Notes: generated from the sequence alone by a model not told the origin. A DNA stretch of 64,000 nt from Pseudomonas sp. SID14000 (GCF_002165135.1 NZ_NFZQ01000006.1:248001-312000); one strand, 5' to 3'. Shown: positions 33,807-46,114, counted from the stretch's first letter. Program-made: numbers and translations.

Positions 33807-34742
33807 ATGACCGTGAAAATTTCCCACACTGCCGATGTTCAGGCGTTCTTCAAGGAAGTGGCCGGCCTGGGCCATGCCGAAGGCAACCCCCGCTTCAAGC
33901 AGATCGTCCTGCGTGTGCTGCAGGACACTGCGCGGTTGATCGAAGACCTGGAAATCACCGAGGACGAGTTCTGGCATGCCGTCGACTACCTCAACCGCCT
34001 GGGTGCCCGTAACGAAGCCGGCCTGCTGGCTGCGGGCCTGGGCATCGAGCACTTCCTCGACCTCCTGCAGGACGCCAAGGACGCCGAGGCCGGGCTGAGC
34101 GGCGGTACCCCGCGCACCATCGAAGGCCCGTTGTATGTGGCGGGGGCGCCGCTGGCGCAAGGCGAAGTGCGCATGGACGACGGCAGCGACCCGGGCGTGG
34201 TGATGTTCCTCCAGGGCCAGGTGTTCGATGCCGACGGCAAGCCGTTGGCCGGCGCCACTGTCGACCTGTGGCACGCCAACACCCAGGGCACCTATTCATA
34301 CTTCGACTCGACCCAGTCCGAGTACAACCTGCGCCGGCGCATCATCACCGATGCCGAAGGGCGCTACCGCGCGCGTTCCATCGTGCCGTCGGGGTACGGC
34401 TGCGACCCGCAGGGGCCAACCCAGGAGTGCCTGGACCTGCTCGGCCGTCACGGCCAGCGCCCGGCGCACGTGCACTTCTTCATCTCGGCGCCGGGGCACC
34501 GCCATTTGACCACGCAGATCAACTTTGCCGGTGACCAGTACCTGTGGGATGACTTTGCCTATGCCACCCGTGACGGGCTGATCGGCGAGCTGCGCTTTGT
34601 CGAGGATGCTGCGGCGGCGCGTGATCGCGGCGTACAGGGCGAGCGCTTTGCCGAGCTGGCGTTCGACTTTCACCTGCAGGCGGCCAAGGCGCCGGACGCC
34701 GAGGCGCGCAGCCACCGCCCGCGTGCGTTGCAAAACAGCTGA
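33807..34742 (+). CDS. catA: Catechol 1,2-dioxygenase
   Basis: The 311-residue intradiol dioxygenase cleaves catechol to cis,cis-muconate. It has an N-terminal helical dimer domain (about 1-100) and a beta-sandwich catalytic domain. The Fe(III) ligands are visible: Tyr163 (GTYSYFD), Tyr197 (IVPSGYGCDPQ), His221 and His223 (RPAHVHFF). It ends the catBCA operon, 43 bases after catC, followed by a strong terminator. Catechol would come from benzoate, anthranilate or similar compounds converted elsewhere in the genome. Confidence 0.96.
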   Translation: MTVKISHTADVQAFFKEVAGLGHAEGNPRFKQIVLRVLQDTARLIEDLEITEDEFWHAVDYLNRLGARNEAGLLAAGLGIEHFLDLLQDAKDAEAGLSGGTPRTIEGPLYVAGAPLAQGEVRMDDGSDPGVVMFLQGQVFDADGKPLAGATVDLWHANTQGTYSYFDSTQSEYNLRRRIITDAEGRYRARSIVPSGYGCDPQGPTQECLDLLGRHGQRPAHVHFFISAPGHRHLTTQINFAGDQYLWDDFAYATRDGLIGELRFVEDAAAARDRGVQGERFAELAFDFHLQAAKAPDAEARSHRPRALQNS

Positions 34743-34779
34743 GCCCACAGGGTCCCTTACCAATCGATGACGGGTTTTT

Positions 34780-34817
34780 GCCCGGGCCTTTCCGTGCGGG
34801 GAGGGTCCGGGCTTTTT
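34780..34817 (+). terminator. Rho-independent terminator of catBCA
   Basis: A 14-bp stem with G-U wobbles (34780-34793 with 34799-34812) and a 5-base loop is followed by TTTTT. It lies 37 bases after the catA stop. Confidence 0.85.
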
Positions 34818-34868
34818 GCTGCCAGGGGCTGGTAATCTAGAATCCGCCTTTTGCCCGAGCCCACCACC

Positions 34869-35378
34869 ATGCTGCCCATCGAACTGCTGGCGACCACCGC
34901 CGACCAGGCTCCGCTGATTCGCAACCTCTACCAGTTCTACGCCTACGAGTCCTCCGACTGGGAACAGGAAGACGTGGAAGTGGACGGCCGCTTCTATATC
35001 CATGACGAACACCTGCAACGTTACTGGCAGGCCGATGGCTGGGGCGCGTACCTGGTGTTGGCAGATGGCTTCATCGCCGGCTTCGTGCTGGTTGAACGCA
35101 GCGAGCTGCCGGGTATCGACGCGTTCGAACTGGCCGATCTGTTCATCCTGAAAAAGTACCGCCGCCAGGGCATCGGCCGGGCGGTGGCGTTGCAGCTGCT
35201 GGGCGGCGAGGGCGACTGGCTGCTGCGCTGTTACGCACAGGACGCGCCTGCCGTGGCCTTCTGCAAGGCCGTATTGGCCGAGCTATCGCGCCCGGCGCAG
35301 GCGATAGCCCTGGATGACGAACCGGCCTTGCTCAATTTCCTGGTGGCGGGCGGCCGGCACCGGCGAACGAGCGGTTGA
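34869..35378 (+). CDS. GNAT-family N-acetyltransferase
   Basis: The 169-residue acetyltransferase begins MLPIELLATTADQAP. The acetyl-CoA-binding motif A is visible as LADLFILKKYRRQGIGRAVA (the RRQGIG pyrophosphate loop), preceded by strand ELPGIDAFE. The substrate is not deducible; such stand-alone GNATs acetylate amines of small molecules or proteins. The gene starts right after the cat terminator and has no obvious operon partner. A TTG six codons upstream is an unlikely start. Confidence 0.8.
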   Translation: MLPIELLATTADQAPLIRNLYQFYAYESSDWEQEDVEVDGRFYIHDEHLQRYWQADGWGAYLVLADGFIAGFVLVERSELPGIDAFELADLFILKKYRRQGIGRAVALQLLGGEGDWLLRCYAQDAPAVAFCKAVLAELSRPAQAIALDDEPALLNFLVAGGRHRRTSG

Positions 35379-35454
35379 AGCAGGTCATGACGCCGGCATA
35401 ACGGTTTGCGCGCTCCCACAGAGATCGTGCCAGCTTTCAGATATTGAGCAGCGC

Positions 35455-36279
35455 TCAGCTGTTCCAGTCTGGCGCAAACGCCGGGCTCACCACCCGCTGG
35501 TCCTTTGGCAACCCGGCAATCGCCATGCGGTCATCGTCATCCAGTTGCACGTTCAACGCCGCCAGGTTGGCCAGCTGGTTCTCGCGGCTGCCGGCCTTGG
35601 GGATCACCGCCACGCCGTCCTGGTCCAGCAACCACTTCAGCGCCACCTGGCTGGGCAGTACGCCATGTTTGCGGGCAATCGCCTGGATCACCGGCTGCGC
35701 CGCCGCCTGCCCACGGGCCAGCGGGGTGTAGGCGGTAAGCAGCAGGTCGTGGCGGCGGGCATAGTCCAGCAGCGGTTGCTGGCCGAGTAGCACGTGGTAT
35801 TCCACCTGGATCGCCGACAATGGCGCGCCCAGGGTTTCCACCACCTGGCGCAGCAACCCCAGCGGGAAGTTGGCCACGCCGATGCTGCGGGCCTTGCCCT
35901 CGTCACGCAGCGCTACCAGGGTTTCGATGCTGCGGGCCAGGTCCCAGTCCTGGCCGGGCCAGTGGATGTAGAACAGGTCGACCTGCTCGGTCCCCAGCGC
36001 GCGCAGGCTGTCCTCCAGCGACTGGCGCATGGCCTTGGGCGCCAGGCGATCCCACCACACCTTGGTGGTCAGGTGAATCTGCTCGCGTGGCACGTCACTG
36101 TCGCGCAGGGCCTGGCCGACGGCGGCTTCGTTGTCATAGGCAGTGGCGGTGTCGATGTGCCGGTAACCCACTTCAAGCGCCTGGCGCACGGCCTGGGTGC
36201 ACTCGCTGCCAGTCATTGGCCAGGTGCCCAGGCCGATCGCGGGCAGGTTCAGGCCGTTACGGGTGGTGAGCCTTTGCAT
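35455..36279 (-). CDS. dkgB: Aldo/keto reductase, 2,5-diketo-D-gluconate reductase B type
   Basis: The 274-residue NADPH-dependent aldo-keto reductase has the (beta/alpha)8 fold with the catalytic tetrad visible: Asp in YRHIDTATAYDNE, Tyr in the same segment, Lys in LTTKVWWDRL and His in DLFYIHWPGQDWD. The PKAGSRENQ motif binds the cofactor. Family DkgB reduces 2,5-diketogluconate and methylglyoxal. Start at the ATG giving MQRLTTRNGLNLPAIG, behind the AAGGA ribosome site. Monocistronic, divergent from the DMT transporter by 247 bases. Confidence 0.85.
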   Translation of the reverse strand: MQRLTTRNGLNLPAIGLGTWPMTGSECTQAVRQALEVGYRHIDTATAYDNEAAVGQALRDSDVPREQIHLTTKVWWDRLAPKAMRQSLEDSLRALGTEQVDLFYIHWPGQDWDLARSIETLVALRDEGKARSIGVANFPLGLLRQVVETLGAPLSAIQVEYHVLLGQQPLLDYARRHDLLLTAYTPLARGQAAAQPVIQAIARKHGVLPSQVALKWLLDQDGVAVIPKAGSRENQLANLAALNVQLDDDDRMAIAGLPKDQRVVSPAFAPDWNS

Positions 36280-36526
36280 GTAAATTCCTTGTAGGGTGTG
36301 CAGGGTTCGCACTCGATGGTCGGCGATCAGCACGGCACGGGCCATGCGCGTGGAGCGGAAAGTGGTCGATCAGCGAACAGAAACTGCAGCCGACCTGGAC
36401 AAGCGGCAATTGAACTTCCTTATGCTTCGGTATCTCTTCTAGAATCCGATCTGATGCATCCGCCAGGCAACGCCTGCGCGGCCTTCCCTGGGCGCCGCAT
36501 CCAGCCGCGCCGTCATCGAGAGTGCC

Positions 36527-37405
36527 ATGAGTTCCAGCACACCGCTGTCCGGAGTCAACCAACCCCTGCGCGGCATCGCCCTGGTGGTGGTGGCGACGTT
36601 CCTGTTCGCCAGTCACGATGCCCTGTCCAAGTTCCTCGGCGGCCTGTACCCGATCATCATGGTGGTGTGGGCGCGGTATGTGGTGCACACGTTGCTGATG
36701 GCCAGCATTTTCCTGCCCAAGGCCGGGTTCAACGTGCTGCGCACCCGCCGGCCGTTGTTGCAGACGTTACGTGCCCTGAGCCTGCTGAGTACCAGCCTGC
36801 TTTTCACCACCGGTCTGCAGTACCTGCCGCTGGCCGAGGCCACGGCGGTCAACTTCCTCGCCCCGGTGCTGGTCACCGCGCTGTCGGCGCCGCTGTTGAA
36901 GGAGCGGGTGACGGTGGGACAGTGGGTGGCGGTGGTGATGGGTTTCATCGGCGTGCTGGTGGTGGTGCACCCGGACGGGGCGATGTTCACCCCGGCCATC
37001 CTGTATCCGTTCGGTTCGGCGCTGGGCTTTTGCTTCTATCAGTTGCTGACGCGGATCCTGGCAGCGCATGACAGCCCGACCACCAGTAACTTCTATGCGG
37101 GGTTATGCAACACCCTGGCGATGAGTGCGCTGGTGCCGTTCTTCTGGGAAATGCCGCGTTGGGACCATGCACTGCTGATGCTGGCGCTGGGTGGCTTTGG
37201 CATGACTGCGCACCTGCTGCTGACCCAGGCCTTCCGCCATGCGGCACCGGCGTTGCTGGCACCATTCAGCTATTGCCAGATCGTGTTTGCCGGGCTGCTT
37301 GGGTTGGTTGTCTACAGCCAGATGCCGGATACCCTGAGCCTGGTGGGTATCTCGGTAATCTGCCTCAGTGGGCTGGGGGCGGCGTGGATGCAGCGGGGCA
37401 AGTGA
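36527..37405 (+). CDS. EamA/DMT-superfamily transporter
   Basis: The 292-residue protein has about 10 transmembrane helices in two EamA repeats: the first (about 13-140) with the FLFASHDALSKFLGGLYPII and LPLAEATAVNFLAPVLVTAL motifs, the second (about 155-285). This family exports or imports small metabolites, often amino acids or S-adenosylmethionine-related compounds; specificity is not readable. It starts at the ATG giving MSSSTPLSG. No partner gene follows; a REP pair marks its 3' end. The preceding 247 bases have a TAGAAT -10-like hexamer at about 36440 but no clear operator. Confidence 0.8.
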   Translation: MSSSTPLSGVNQPLRGIALVVVATFLFASHDALSKFLGGLYPIIMVVWARYVVHTLLMASIFLPKAGFNVLRTRRPLLQTLRALSLLSTSLLFTTGLQYLPLAEATAVNFLAPVLVTALSAPLLKERVTVGQWVAVVMGFIGVLVVVHPDGAMFTPAILYPFGSALGFCFYQLLTRILAAHDSPTTSNFYAGLCNTLAMSALVPFFWEMPRWDHALLMLALGGFGMTAHLLLTQAFRHAAPALLAPFSYCQIVFAGLLGLVVYSQMPDTLSLVGISVICLSGLGAAWMQRGK

Positions 37406-37422
37406 CAACCTGTAGTGGCCTC

Positions 37423-37504
37423 TTCGCGGGTAAACCCGCTCCCACAGGTCCAGCGCCGTGCCCGAGGGTTGCGCTGTACCTGTGGGAGCGGGTTTACCCG
37501 CGAA
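37423..37504. repeat. REP pair between convergent genes
   Basis: Perfect 27-bp inverted arms (37423-37449 and 37478-37504) with a 28-base spacer, class CCTGTGGGAGCGGGTTTACC. Convergent ends of the transporter and lipoprotein genes meet here. Confidence 0.88.
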
Positions 37505-37511
37505 AGGGCCT

Positions 37512-38108
37512 TCAAACGCGCCTCTTCAATAAAGCCTGCAACGAATCGTCAAAGTCCCGCAGCGCATCCGCCTGCACCGCTCGCTCATCCTCGACCACCC
37601 GCGCCACATTGCCCAGGCGCTTGCTGGCACGCCCTTCAGCGCGGCCGATATAGGTCAGCTGGTCATCGAAGAAGCGCGCTAGCACCCGGCTCTCGATATC
37701 CGCACTGGCGAGGCGGCTTTCGGTGTCCAGCAACACGATCACATCCGGGTGGTCGCCCAGCAGCGTGTCCAGGTCGTCATAGAACGTCACTTCAGCGAAC
37801 TGCTGCGCCAGTGACCGCGCCAGCCAGTCATACGCCTGGCTTTCGCTGCTCAGGGTTGCCACCGACACGCGCTGGCCCTGGGCCGGCGCGGCGGCCAGGG
37901 GGCGATGGCTGCCGAGGTATTCGAGAGTCGCTTCGGCGTCACGCCCCAGCAGCACCGCCACCCGTTGGCCGGGCGCCAGGGCGACGCTGGAAATGGCTGT
38001 GGCCGAATAGAAGTGCCCGTAGGGCTGCGTGTCGATAGTGGTCGGGCTGGCACAACCGCCGAGGGCGGCCAGCAAGGCAAGCAGGGCAGCGATCATGCCG
38101 GTTTTCAT
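37512..38108 (-). CDS. Putative lipoprotein of unknown function
   Basis: The 198-residue protein begins MKTGMIAALLALLAALGGCA, a signal peptide with the LGGC lipobox (Cys19), so it is an exported lipoprotein. The mature protein is mixed alpha/beta (VALAPGQRVAVLLGRDAEAT, then HPDVIVLLDTES) and ends in Arg-rich LLKRRV. I do not recognise a family. The preferred ATG lies behind GAGGCCTCCC; another in-frame ATG four codons upstream is open. It faces away from a LysR gene about 100 bases upstream. Confidence 0.7.
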   Translation of the reverse strand: MKTGMIAALLALLAALGGCASPTTIDTQPYGHFYSATAISSVALAPGQRVAVLLGRDAEATLEYLGSHRPLAAAPAQGQRVSVATLSSESQAYDWLARSLAQQFAEVTFYDDLDTLLGDHPDVIVLLDTESRLASADIESRVLARFFDDQLTYIGRAEGRASKRLGNVARVVEDERAVQADALRDFDDSLQALLKRRV

Positions 38109-38207
38109 GGGAGGCCTCATCGTTCAATGAATGCCGCCATCTTCTGCCCGGGCTGGCCGCAGCGGAACTTGATGGCATTCATGGTGGCTATCGATGAGGT
38201 CGATGCA

Positions 38208-39113
38208 TCACTGCGTGGCCATGAACTGCAGGATGCGTTCGCGTAGCCAGCGCTCGGCCGGGTCGTTGTCCTGGGCGCCGCTCCAGACCATCGACAGTTC
38301 GGCTTCGTTGATCTCGAACGGCGCCGGGTCGGCGCGCAGGCTACCGTCGTCGGCCAGGGCGCAGGCGGCGTAGTCCGGCACCGTGGCGATCAGCTCGGTG
38401 TTGCGCAGCAGGGCGCGCAGGCTGCCGAACTGCGGCACCGCCAGCACCACCTTGCGGCAGCGGCCGATGCGTGCCAGATCGAGATCGATATTGCCGCTCA
38501 TGTCGCCGGAGAACGACACCATCACATGCGGACGGGCACAGTATTCGTCGAGGGTCAGCGGGCCCGGCCGGTCATCGGCGCGTAGCACCCGCACACCGAT
38601 GTCGCGCAGCTTGCGGCGCTTGGCGGTGGCCGGCAGGTCTGTGGTGTAGCTCACGCCCACCGAGATCTCGCCGCTGGCCAGCAGCCCCGGCATCAGCAGG
38701 AAGTTGGCCCGGCGTACCACCACGCTAATGGCCGGAGCCTCTTCGCGCAGGGCCTGTAACAGGGCAGGGAACAGGCCGAATTCGGCATCGTCCGACAGGC
38801 CCAGGCGGAACACGTTGCAGCTGTTGGCCGGGTCGAACTCCCGGGCGCGGCTGATGGCGGCGGAAATCACGTCCATGGCCGGCCCCAGCTCGGCGAAGAT
38901 CTGCATGGCCCGTGGCGTGGGCTCCATGGCCCGGCCGTTGCGGATCAGCAGCGGGTCGTCGAACAGTTCGCGCAGGCGGGCGAGGGCGGCGCTGACGGTG
39001 GACTGGGTGATGAACAGCTTTTCGCCGACGCGGGTCAGGTTGCGTTCGATCATCAGGGCTTCGAACAGTACCAGCAGGTTCATGTCGACGCGGCGCAGGT
39101 CGTTGCGGTTCAT
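38208..39113 (-). CDS. LysR-family transcriptional regulator (NodD/LinR-like subgroup)
   Basis: The 301-residue regulator begins MNRNDLRRVDMNLLVLFEAL, the N-terminal pattern of the NodD/LeuO/PcaQ-like LysR branch, with the recognition helix in KLFITQSTVSAALARLREL. The rest is the ligand-binding periplasmic-fold domain. Its target is not obvious: it diverges from katG with 365 bases between and is 100 bases upstream of the lipoprotein gene in the same direction. It is not OxyR-like (no paired redox cysteines), so it is unlikely to be the peroxide sensor for katG. Confidence 0.82.
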   Translation of the reverse strand: MNRNDLRRVDMNLLVLFEALMIERNLTRVGEKLFITQSTVSAALARLRELFDDPLLIRNGRAMEPTPRAMQIFAELGPAMDVISAAISRAREFDPANSCNVFRLGLSDDAEFGLFPALLQALREEAPAISVVVRRANFLLMPGLLASGEISVGVSYTTDLPATAKRRKLRDIGVRVLRADDRPGPLTLDEYCARPHVMVSFSGDMSGNIDLDLARIGRCRKVVLAVPQFGSLRALLRNTELIATVPDYAACALADDGSLRADPAPFEINEAELSMVWSGAQDNDPAERWLRERILQFMATQ

Positions 39114-41707
<2,594 letters not shown>

Positions 41708-41722
41708 CCTCCTCGGAAACTG

Positions 41723-41823
41723 GGGGCGCTTTGCGCCCCTGTCGCGACACAAGGCCGCTCCTACAGGCCCTGCGTAGCCTTTCTGGCTTGCGCGATACCT
41801 GTACGAGCGGCCTTGTGTCGCGA
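41723..41823. repeat. Hairpin plus REP pair after katG
   Basis: A 7-bp GC stem (41723-41729 with 41733-41739) is followed by an inverted REP pair (41742-41767 and 41798-41823; one mismatch) of the TCGCGACACAAGGCCGCTCC class. It is between katG and the phosphatidylserine synthase gene and probably acts as katG 3' end; no U-tract is present. Confidence 0.8.
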
Positions 41824-41924
41824 TGGGCTGCGAAGCAGCCCCATGCTCTCCGGGGGCTGGACCATTTCGATCTTCCTGTGCAAGCTGATGCACGATAGTG
41901 ATTGCACACAGAAGGTGATCGTTC

Positions 41925-43253
41925 GTGAACCCCCAATCCATGCTGGCGGCATTGCCAGGCTACGCCATGTCGGCTGAGTCGATCCAGGTGCTGCCCGATG
42001 CCAAGGCCTACCGCGCCTGCCTGCTCGAGCGCATCCGCGCCGCAACCCGGCGCATCGTCATCGTCGCGCTGTACCTGCAGGAGGACGAAGCCGGGCAGGA
42101 AGTGCTGGATGCCTTGTACCAGGCCAAAGCCGCGCGGCCGGGGCTGGAAATCACTATCGTGGTCGACTGGTTCCGTGCCCGGCGCGGCCTGTTGGGCGCC
42201 GGGCGCCAGCCGGGTAACGCCGCCTGGTACCAGGCCCAGCGCCAGCACCATGGGCTGGACATCGTCATTCACGGTGTACCCGTGCAGACCCGCGAGCTGT
42301 TCGGCGTGTTGCACCTGAAGGGCAGCATCATCGATGACTGCGTGATCTATACCGGCGCCAGCCTGAACAACGTGTACCTGCACCGTTTCGACCGCTATCG
42401 CCTGGACCGCTACCACCTGTTCCAGTCGCCTGCGCTGGCCGACGCCATGGTCGATCTGGTGCGACGCCTGCTGCACCACACTGCCACACCGCGCCTCGAT
42501 CTGCCGGCGCCACCCTCCACCCGCAGCCTGCGCGGCGACATCCGGCGCTTGCGCGCGCGGCTGCGGCGCATGGCCTATGAGGTACCGGCCAGCGGGGCGG
42601 GGCAGGGCTTGCGGGTGATCCCGCTGTTGGGTGTGGGGCGCGGCAACCCGTTGAACCGGGCGCTGTGCGCCTTGCTGGCGGCGGCGCGCACGCAGGTCAT
42701 CATCAGCACGCCGTATTTCAACCCGCCCCGGGTGCTGATGCGCGAGCTCGACCATGCTTTGGCCCGTGGTGTGCGGGTGGAACTGATCGTGGGGGATCGC
42801 ACGGCCAACGACTTCTATATCGCCCCTGGCGAGCCGTTCAGTGCCAGCGGCGCGTTACCCTACCTGTACGAAGACAACCTGCGTGCCTTCACCCGACGTC
42901 GCCACGCCGCGATTGCCAGCGGCCAGTTGCAGGTACGGATCTGGAACGATCCCGGGCATACCTTCCATGCCAAGGGGGTGTGGATCGACCAGCGCTATTC
43001 GCTGCTGACCGGTAACAACCTGAACCCGCGCGGCTTCAACCTGGACCTGGAGAATGGCCTGCTGATCGATGACCCGCTGGGGCAATGGCTGGCGCCACGG
43101 GAAGCAGAGTTGGCCGAGCTGCGCCGGCATGCGCCGAAGATTGGCTCGGCAGAGGCGCTGGGGGTCAAGGCCGAGCACCCCAAGGAGGTGCGCAAGCTCC
43201 TGCGCCGGCTACGCTATAGCCGGCTGGAGCCGCTGATCAAGCGGGTGCTCTGA
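41925..43253 (+). CDS. pssA: Phospholipase D-type CDP-diacylglycerol--serine O-phosphatidyltransferase
   Basis: The 442-residue member of the PLD superfamily has two HKD motifs, HLKGSIIDD (about residues 129-137) and HAKGVWIDQRYSLLTGNNLN (about 348-367). It is the peripheral, gram-negative type phosphatidylserine synthase that joins serine to CDP-diacylglycerol for phospholipid synthesis. The GTG start, behind AAGGTGAT, gives MNPQSMLAALPGYAM. The C-terminus is basic (KLLRRLRYSRLEPLIKRVL), matching membrane association. A cardiolipin synthase-like PLD is the alternative; length and motif pattern favour PssA. Confidence 0.85.
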   Translation: MNPQSMLAALPGYAMSAESIQVLPDAKAYRACLLERIRAATRRIVIVALYLQEDEAGQEVLDALYQAKAARPGLEITIVVDWFRARRGLLGAGRQPGNAAWYQAQRQHHGLDIVIHGVPVQTRELFGVLHLKGSIIDDCVIYTGASLNNVYLHRFDRYRLDRYHLFQSPALADAMVDLVRRLLHHTATPRLDLPAPPSTRSLRGDIRRLRARLRRMAYEVPASGAGQGLRVIPLLGVGRGNPLNRALCALLAAARTQVIISTPYFNPPRVLMRELDHALARGVRVELIVGDRTANDFYIAPGEPFSASGALPYLYEDNLRAFTRRRHAAIASGQLQVRIWNDPGHTFHAKGVWIDQRYSLLTGNNLNPRGFNLDLENGLLIDDPLGQWLAPREAELAELRRHAPKIGSAEALGVKAEHPKEVRKLLRRLRYSRLEPLIKRVL

Positions 43254-43355
43254 GAGCAAACGCACCTGTGCTTACCAAGGTCATTCGTCGGTTGGACCGA
43301 TTACCGCCAACCGGCACCAGTCAATCCTGTAGATATGGCAAAAGGCGCCCATTGA

Positions 43356-45905
43356 ATGGATGCAAGCTTCGGCAGTAATTCGTCACGTAGTCAGGTGGTT
43401 AGGCAGTTGACGCTGGTATTTTCCAGCCTGCTGTTGTTGATATTGCTACTGGGTCTGGTTTCCTTGTACCGCATCGCCGGGGCGCTGGACGAGCGCGAGC
43501 GGGCACAGAGCCGCTTTCACGCCGAGTCGGCGCTGACCCAATTGCAGAAGAACGACCGCAACTACCTGGTGGCCTATGCCGTCTGGCAAGCCGCATACGA
43601 CCACCTGGCCGGGCCTGTAGACCGGCACTGGGCCTACAACGAGGATAACCTCGGGGCCACGCTGTATAGCGCCGATGGCTATGAAGGGGTCTTCGTGCTA
43701 GACGATGACGGCACTCAATACGCCATGCTGGAAGGGCGCCTCAGCGAACAAGGCCTTGAACGCCACAGCGCCAGCAGCGCCCAGGTGTTGCAGCGGGCGC
43801 GGCAGGCTGTGCAGCAGGAACAGGCTGCGTCTGGCTACCTGCTGTTCGACGGCCAGCCGGCGCTATACACCGCGGCCATTATCCGCCCGCCTTCGACGGG
43901 GCAACCGCCGCCGGCCTCCGGTGCGGTGCTGGTGTTCGTGAGGGTTCTCAGCCCGACGGTCCTCGGGCAACTGGGGCGTGCTGCCGGGCTGTCAGGCTTT
44001 GCCGTCGTGACAGCGTCCCAGGTGCACGCGGACCAGGGGCGTTTGCCGCTGGAGGATAGCGGCTACGCCATGACCTGGCATATCGAGCAGCCAGGGACTG
44101 ATCTGCTTAGGACTGTCCTGTTTCCCCTGGCCCTGGCATTGCTGATCATAGCCTTGGTCATGGCCCTGTTCGCCCGTCATGCCATGCGCGCAAGTGCCAG
44201 TATCGACCGCAGCCACCGTGAGCTTGCCGTTTCCAAAGACGCCCTGGAGGCCAGTGAAGCGCGCTTCAAGGCTGTGGCAGAGGCGGCGTCGGACTGGATC
44301 TGGGAAACTGATGCGCAGCAACACCTGACCTACCTGTCACCGCGCTTTGCCGAGCTTACCGGGCACACCCTGGAGCACTGGTTGCATCGCCCCGTCAGCG
44401 AGCTGTTCGCCTGTGATACCAGCCAGGTCGATACCTGGCTGCATGGCCTCGCCAGCAGCGAGGCAACCGGTACCTTGCGCTGCCAATACCATGATCGACA
44501 TGAGCAACGGCGAGAATGCCGGGTCGCCGCCAAGGCCATCATCGAACACCGGACCTGCCGGGGTTACCGGGGTACCTGCACCGACATCACCGACGAAGTG
44601 GCCGCCCATGCGCAGATCCAGCATCTGTCGCTGCACGACGCGCTCACCGGCCTGCCCAACCGCAACAAGTTGTTCCGTTTCCTGGAAGATGCCGGCAACG
44701 CAGAGCTGGGCTTGCTGATGCTCGACCTGGACAATTTCAAGCCGATCAATGACAGCCTCGGCCACCCGGCCGGGGATGCCGTGCTGATCGAAGTGGCGCA
44801 TCGGCTGGGGCAGGTGACCCGCAATACCGACCTGGTGGCACGTCTGGGTGGTGACGAGTTCGTCATCGTGCTGGCCAAGCCAGGCAAGCACGATGAAGTG
44901 GACCGTTTTTGTGCGCGTGTCATCGAAGCTCTGCAGCGTCCGATCCTGTTTGAGCAGCACCAGGTACGGGTAGGGGTGAGCCTGGGTGTGGTGTTGTCCG
45001 CGGAGTATCCCGGTATCGCTAGCGACCTTATTCGTTACGCCGATGTCGCCCTTTACAGCGCGAAGCAGGCCGGCAAGCATACATGGCGGTATTTCTCGGC
45101 CGAGTTGAACACGACCTTGCTGGAAAAGCGCGAGCTGGAACGTGAGTTGCGCGAAGGCATCGCGCGCGGCGAATTGCGCTTGCGCTTCCAGCCGCGCTAC
45201 AAGGTTGACGGCGTGACGGTTGCCTCTGCCGAGGCGCTGGTGCGCTGGCAACATCCACGGCTCGGCCTGCTGCGGCCAGACCGTTTCATCGCCCTGGCCG
45301 AGGAGTCCGACCTGATCGTGCAACTGGGCAACTGGGTGCTTCAGGAAGCCTGCTCACTGGCCCGCGACTGGCCGCTCGACATCATGGTCTCGGTCAACAT
45401 GTCGCCGGCGCAGTTCAGCCGCAGTGATGTGGTCCGTGATGTGGCTGAAGCACTTCGTCAAACCGGGCTGCCTGCCCATCGCCTGGAGCTGGAGATTACC
45501 GAAAACGTCATGCTCAACGATGTGGAAGGTGCCCTGCAGACCATGAACGCGCTGAAAGAGCTGGGGGTACGGCTGAACATGGATGACTTCGGTACGGGCT
45601 ATTCTTCCCTGGGCTACTTGCGCACCTACCCGTTCGACAGCATCAAGATCGACAAGCGTTTCGTCCAGTCGCTGGGCACTAGCAGCAGTGATCGCAGTGT
45701 GGTGCAGGCTATCATCAACCTGGGCAATGCGATGGGCATGACAGTCACTGCCGAAGGGGTGGAGACCTCGGAGCAGCTGGCCTTGCTCAGCGACGACCAG
45801 TGCCATGAGGTGCAGGGCTACCTGCTGAGCAGGCCGGTGGAAAACCAGGTGTTGATGCGTCTGATGGCTGCGGGAGAGACCGAAGATCGGGGCGCTTCCC
45901 GGTAA
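43356..45905 (+). CDS. CHASE4-like/PAS/GGDEF/EAL cyclic-di-GMP enzyme
   Basis: The 849-residue membrane protein has a first transmembrane helix (about 18-40), a periplasmic CHASE4-like sensor region (about 45-245, containing DRNYLVAYAVWQAAYDHL), a second helix (about 250-275), a PAS domain (about 300-420: FKAVAEAASDWIWETDAQ), a GGDEF domain with intact RLGGDEF (498-502) and an EAL domain (E626 in EALVRWQHP, plus DDFGTGYSSLGYL and later motifs). It probably makes or degrades c-di-GMP in response to a periplasmic signal; both halves look catalytically intact, so the net activity is not deducible. Unlinked to other c-di-GMP genes here. Confidence 0.87.
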   Translation: MDASFGSNSSRSQVVRQLTLVFSSLLLLILLLGLVSLYRIAGALDERERAQSRFHAESALTQLQKNDRNYLVAYAVWQAAYDHLAGPVDRHWAYNEDNLGATLYSADGYEGVFVLDDDGTQYAMLEGRLSEQGLERHSASSAQVLQRARQAVQQEQAASGYLLFDGQPALYTAAIIRPPSTGQPPPASGAVLVFVRVLSPTVLGQLGRAAGLSGFAVVTASQVHADQGRLPLEDSGYAMTWHIEQPGTDLLRTVLFPLALALLIIALVMALFARHAMRASASIDRSHRELAVSKDALEASEARFKAVAEAASDWIWETDAQQHLTYLSPRFAELTGHTLEHWLHRPVSELFACDTSQVDTWLHGLASSEATGTLRCQYHDRHEQRRECRVAAKAIIEHRTCRGYRGTCTDITDEVAAHAQIQHLSLHDALTGLPNRNKLFRFLEDAGNAELGLLMLDLDNFKPINDSLGHPAGDAVLIEVAHRLGQVTRNTDLVARLGGDEFVIVLAKPGKHDEVDRFCARVIEALQRPILFEQHQVRVGVSLGVVLSAEYPGIASDLIRYADVALYSAKQAGKHTWRYFSAELNTTLLEKRELERELREGIARGELRLRFQPRYKVDGVTVASAEALVRWQHPRLGLLRPDRFIALAEESDLIVQLGNWVLQEACSLARDWPLDIMVSVNMSPAQFSRSDVVRDVAEALRQTGLPAHRLELEITENVMLNDVEGALQTMNALKELGVRLNMDDFGTGYSSLGYLRTYPFDSIKIDKRFVQSLGTSSSDRSVVQAIINLGNAMGMTVTAEGVETSEQLALLSDDQCHEVQGYLLSRPVENQVLMRLMAAGETEDRGASR

Positions 45906-46114
45906 GGCGGGGTGATTTTCTGGCAAGTGTGTATAGCTCTCTGAAAAGTCGTTGCGAGCGCATTCAATCTGGCCAGACAGCAACAGCAGCAATACGCCGT
46001 CAGTCAGGAAGGCTTTCATCGTCGAACCTCTGTAGGTCAGCCATCTCGGCACTCAGGCTATCGATGGCCAACCCACAGGGGCTGACGGCAAACTTACAAT
46101 TCAGACAAGGTGAG

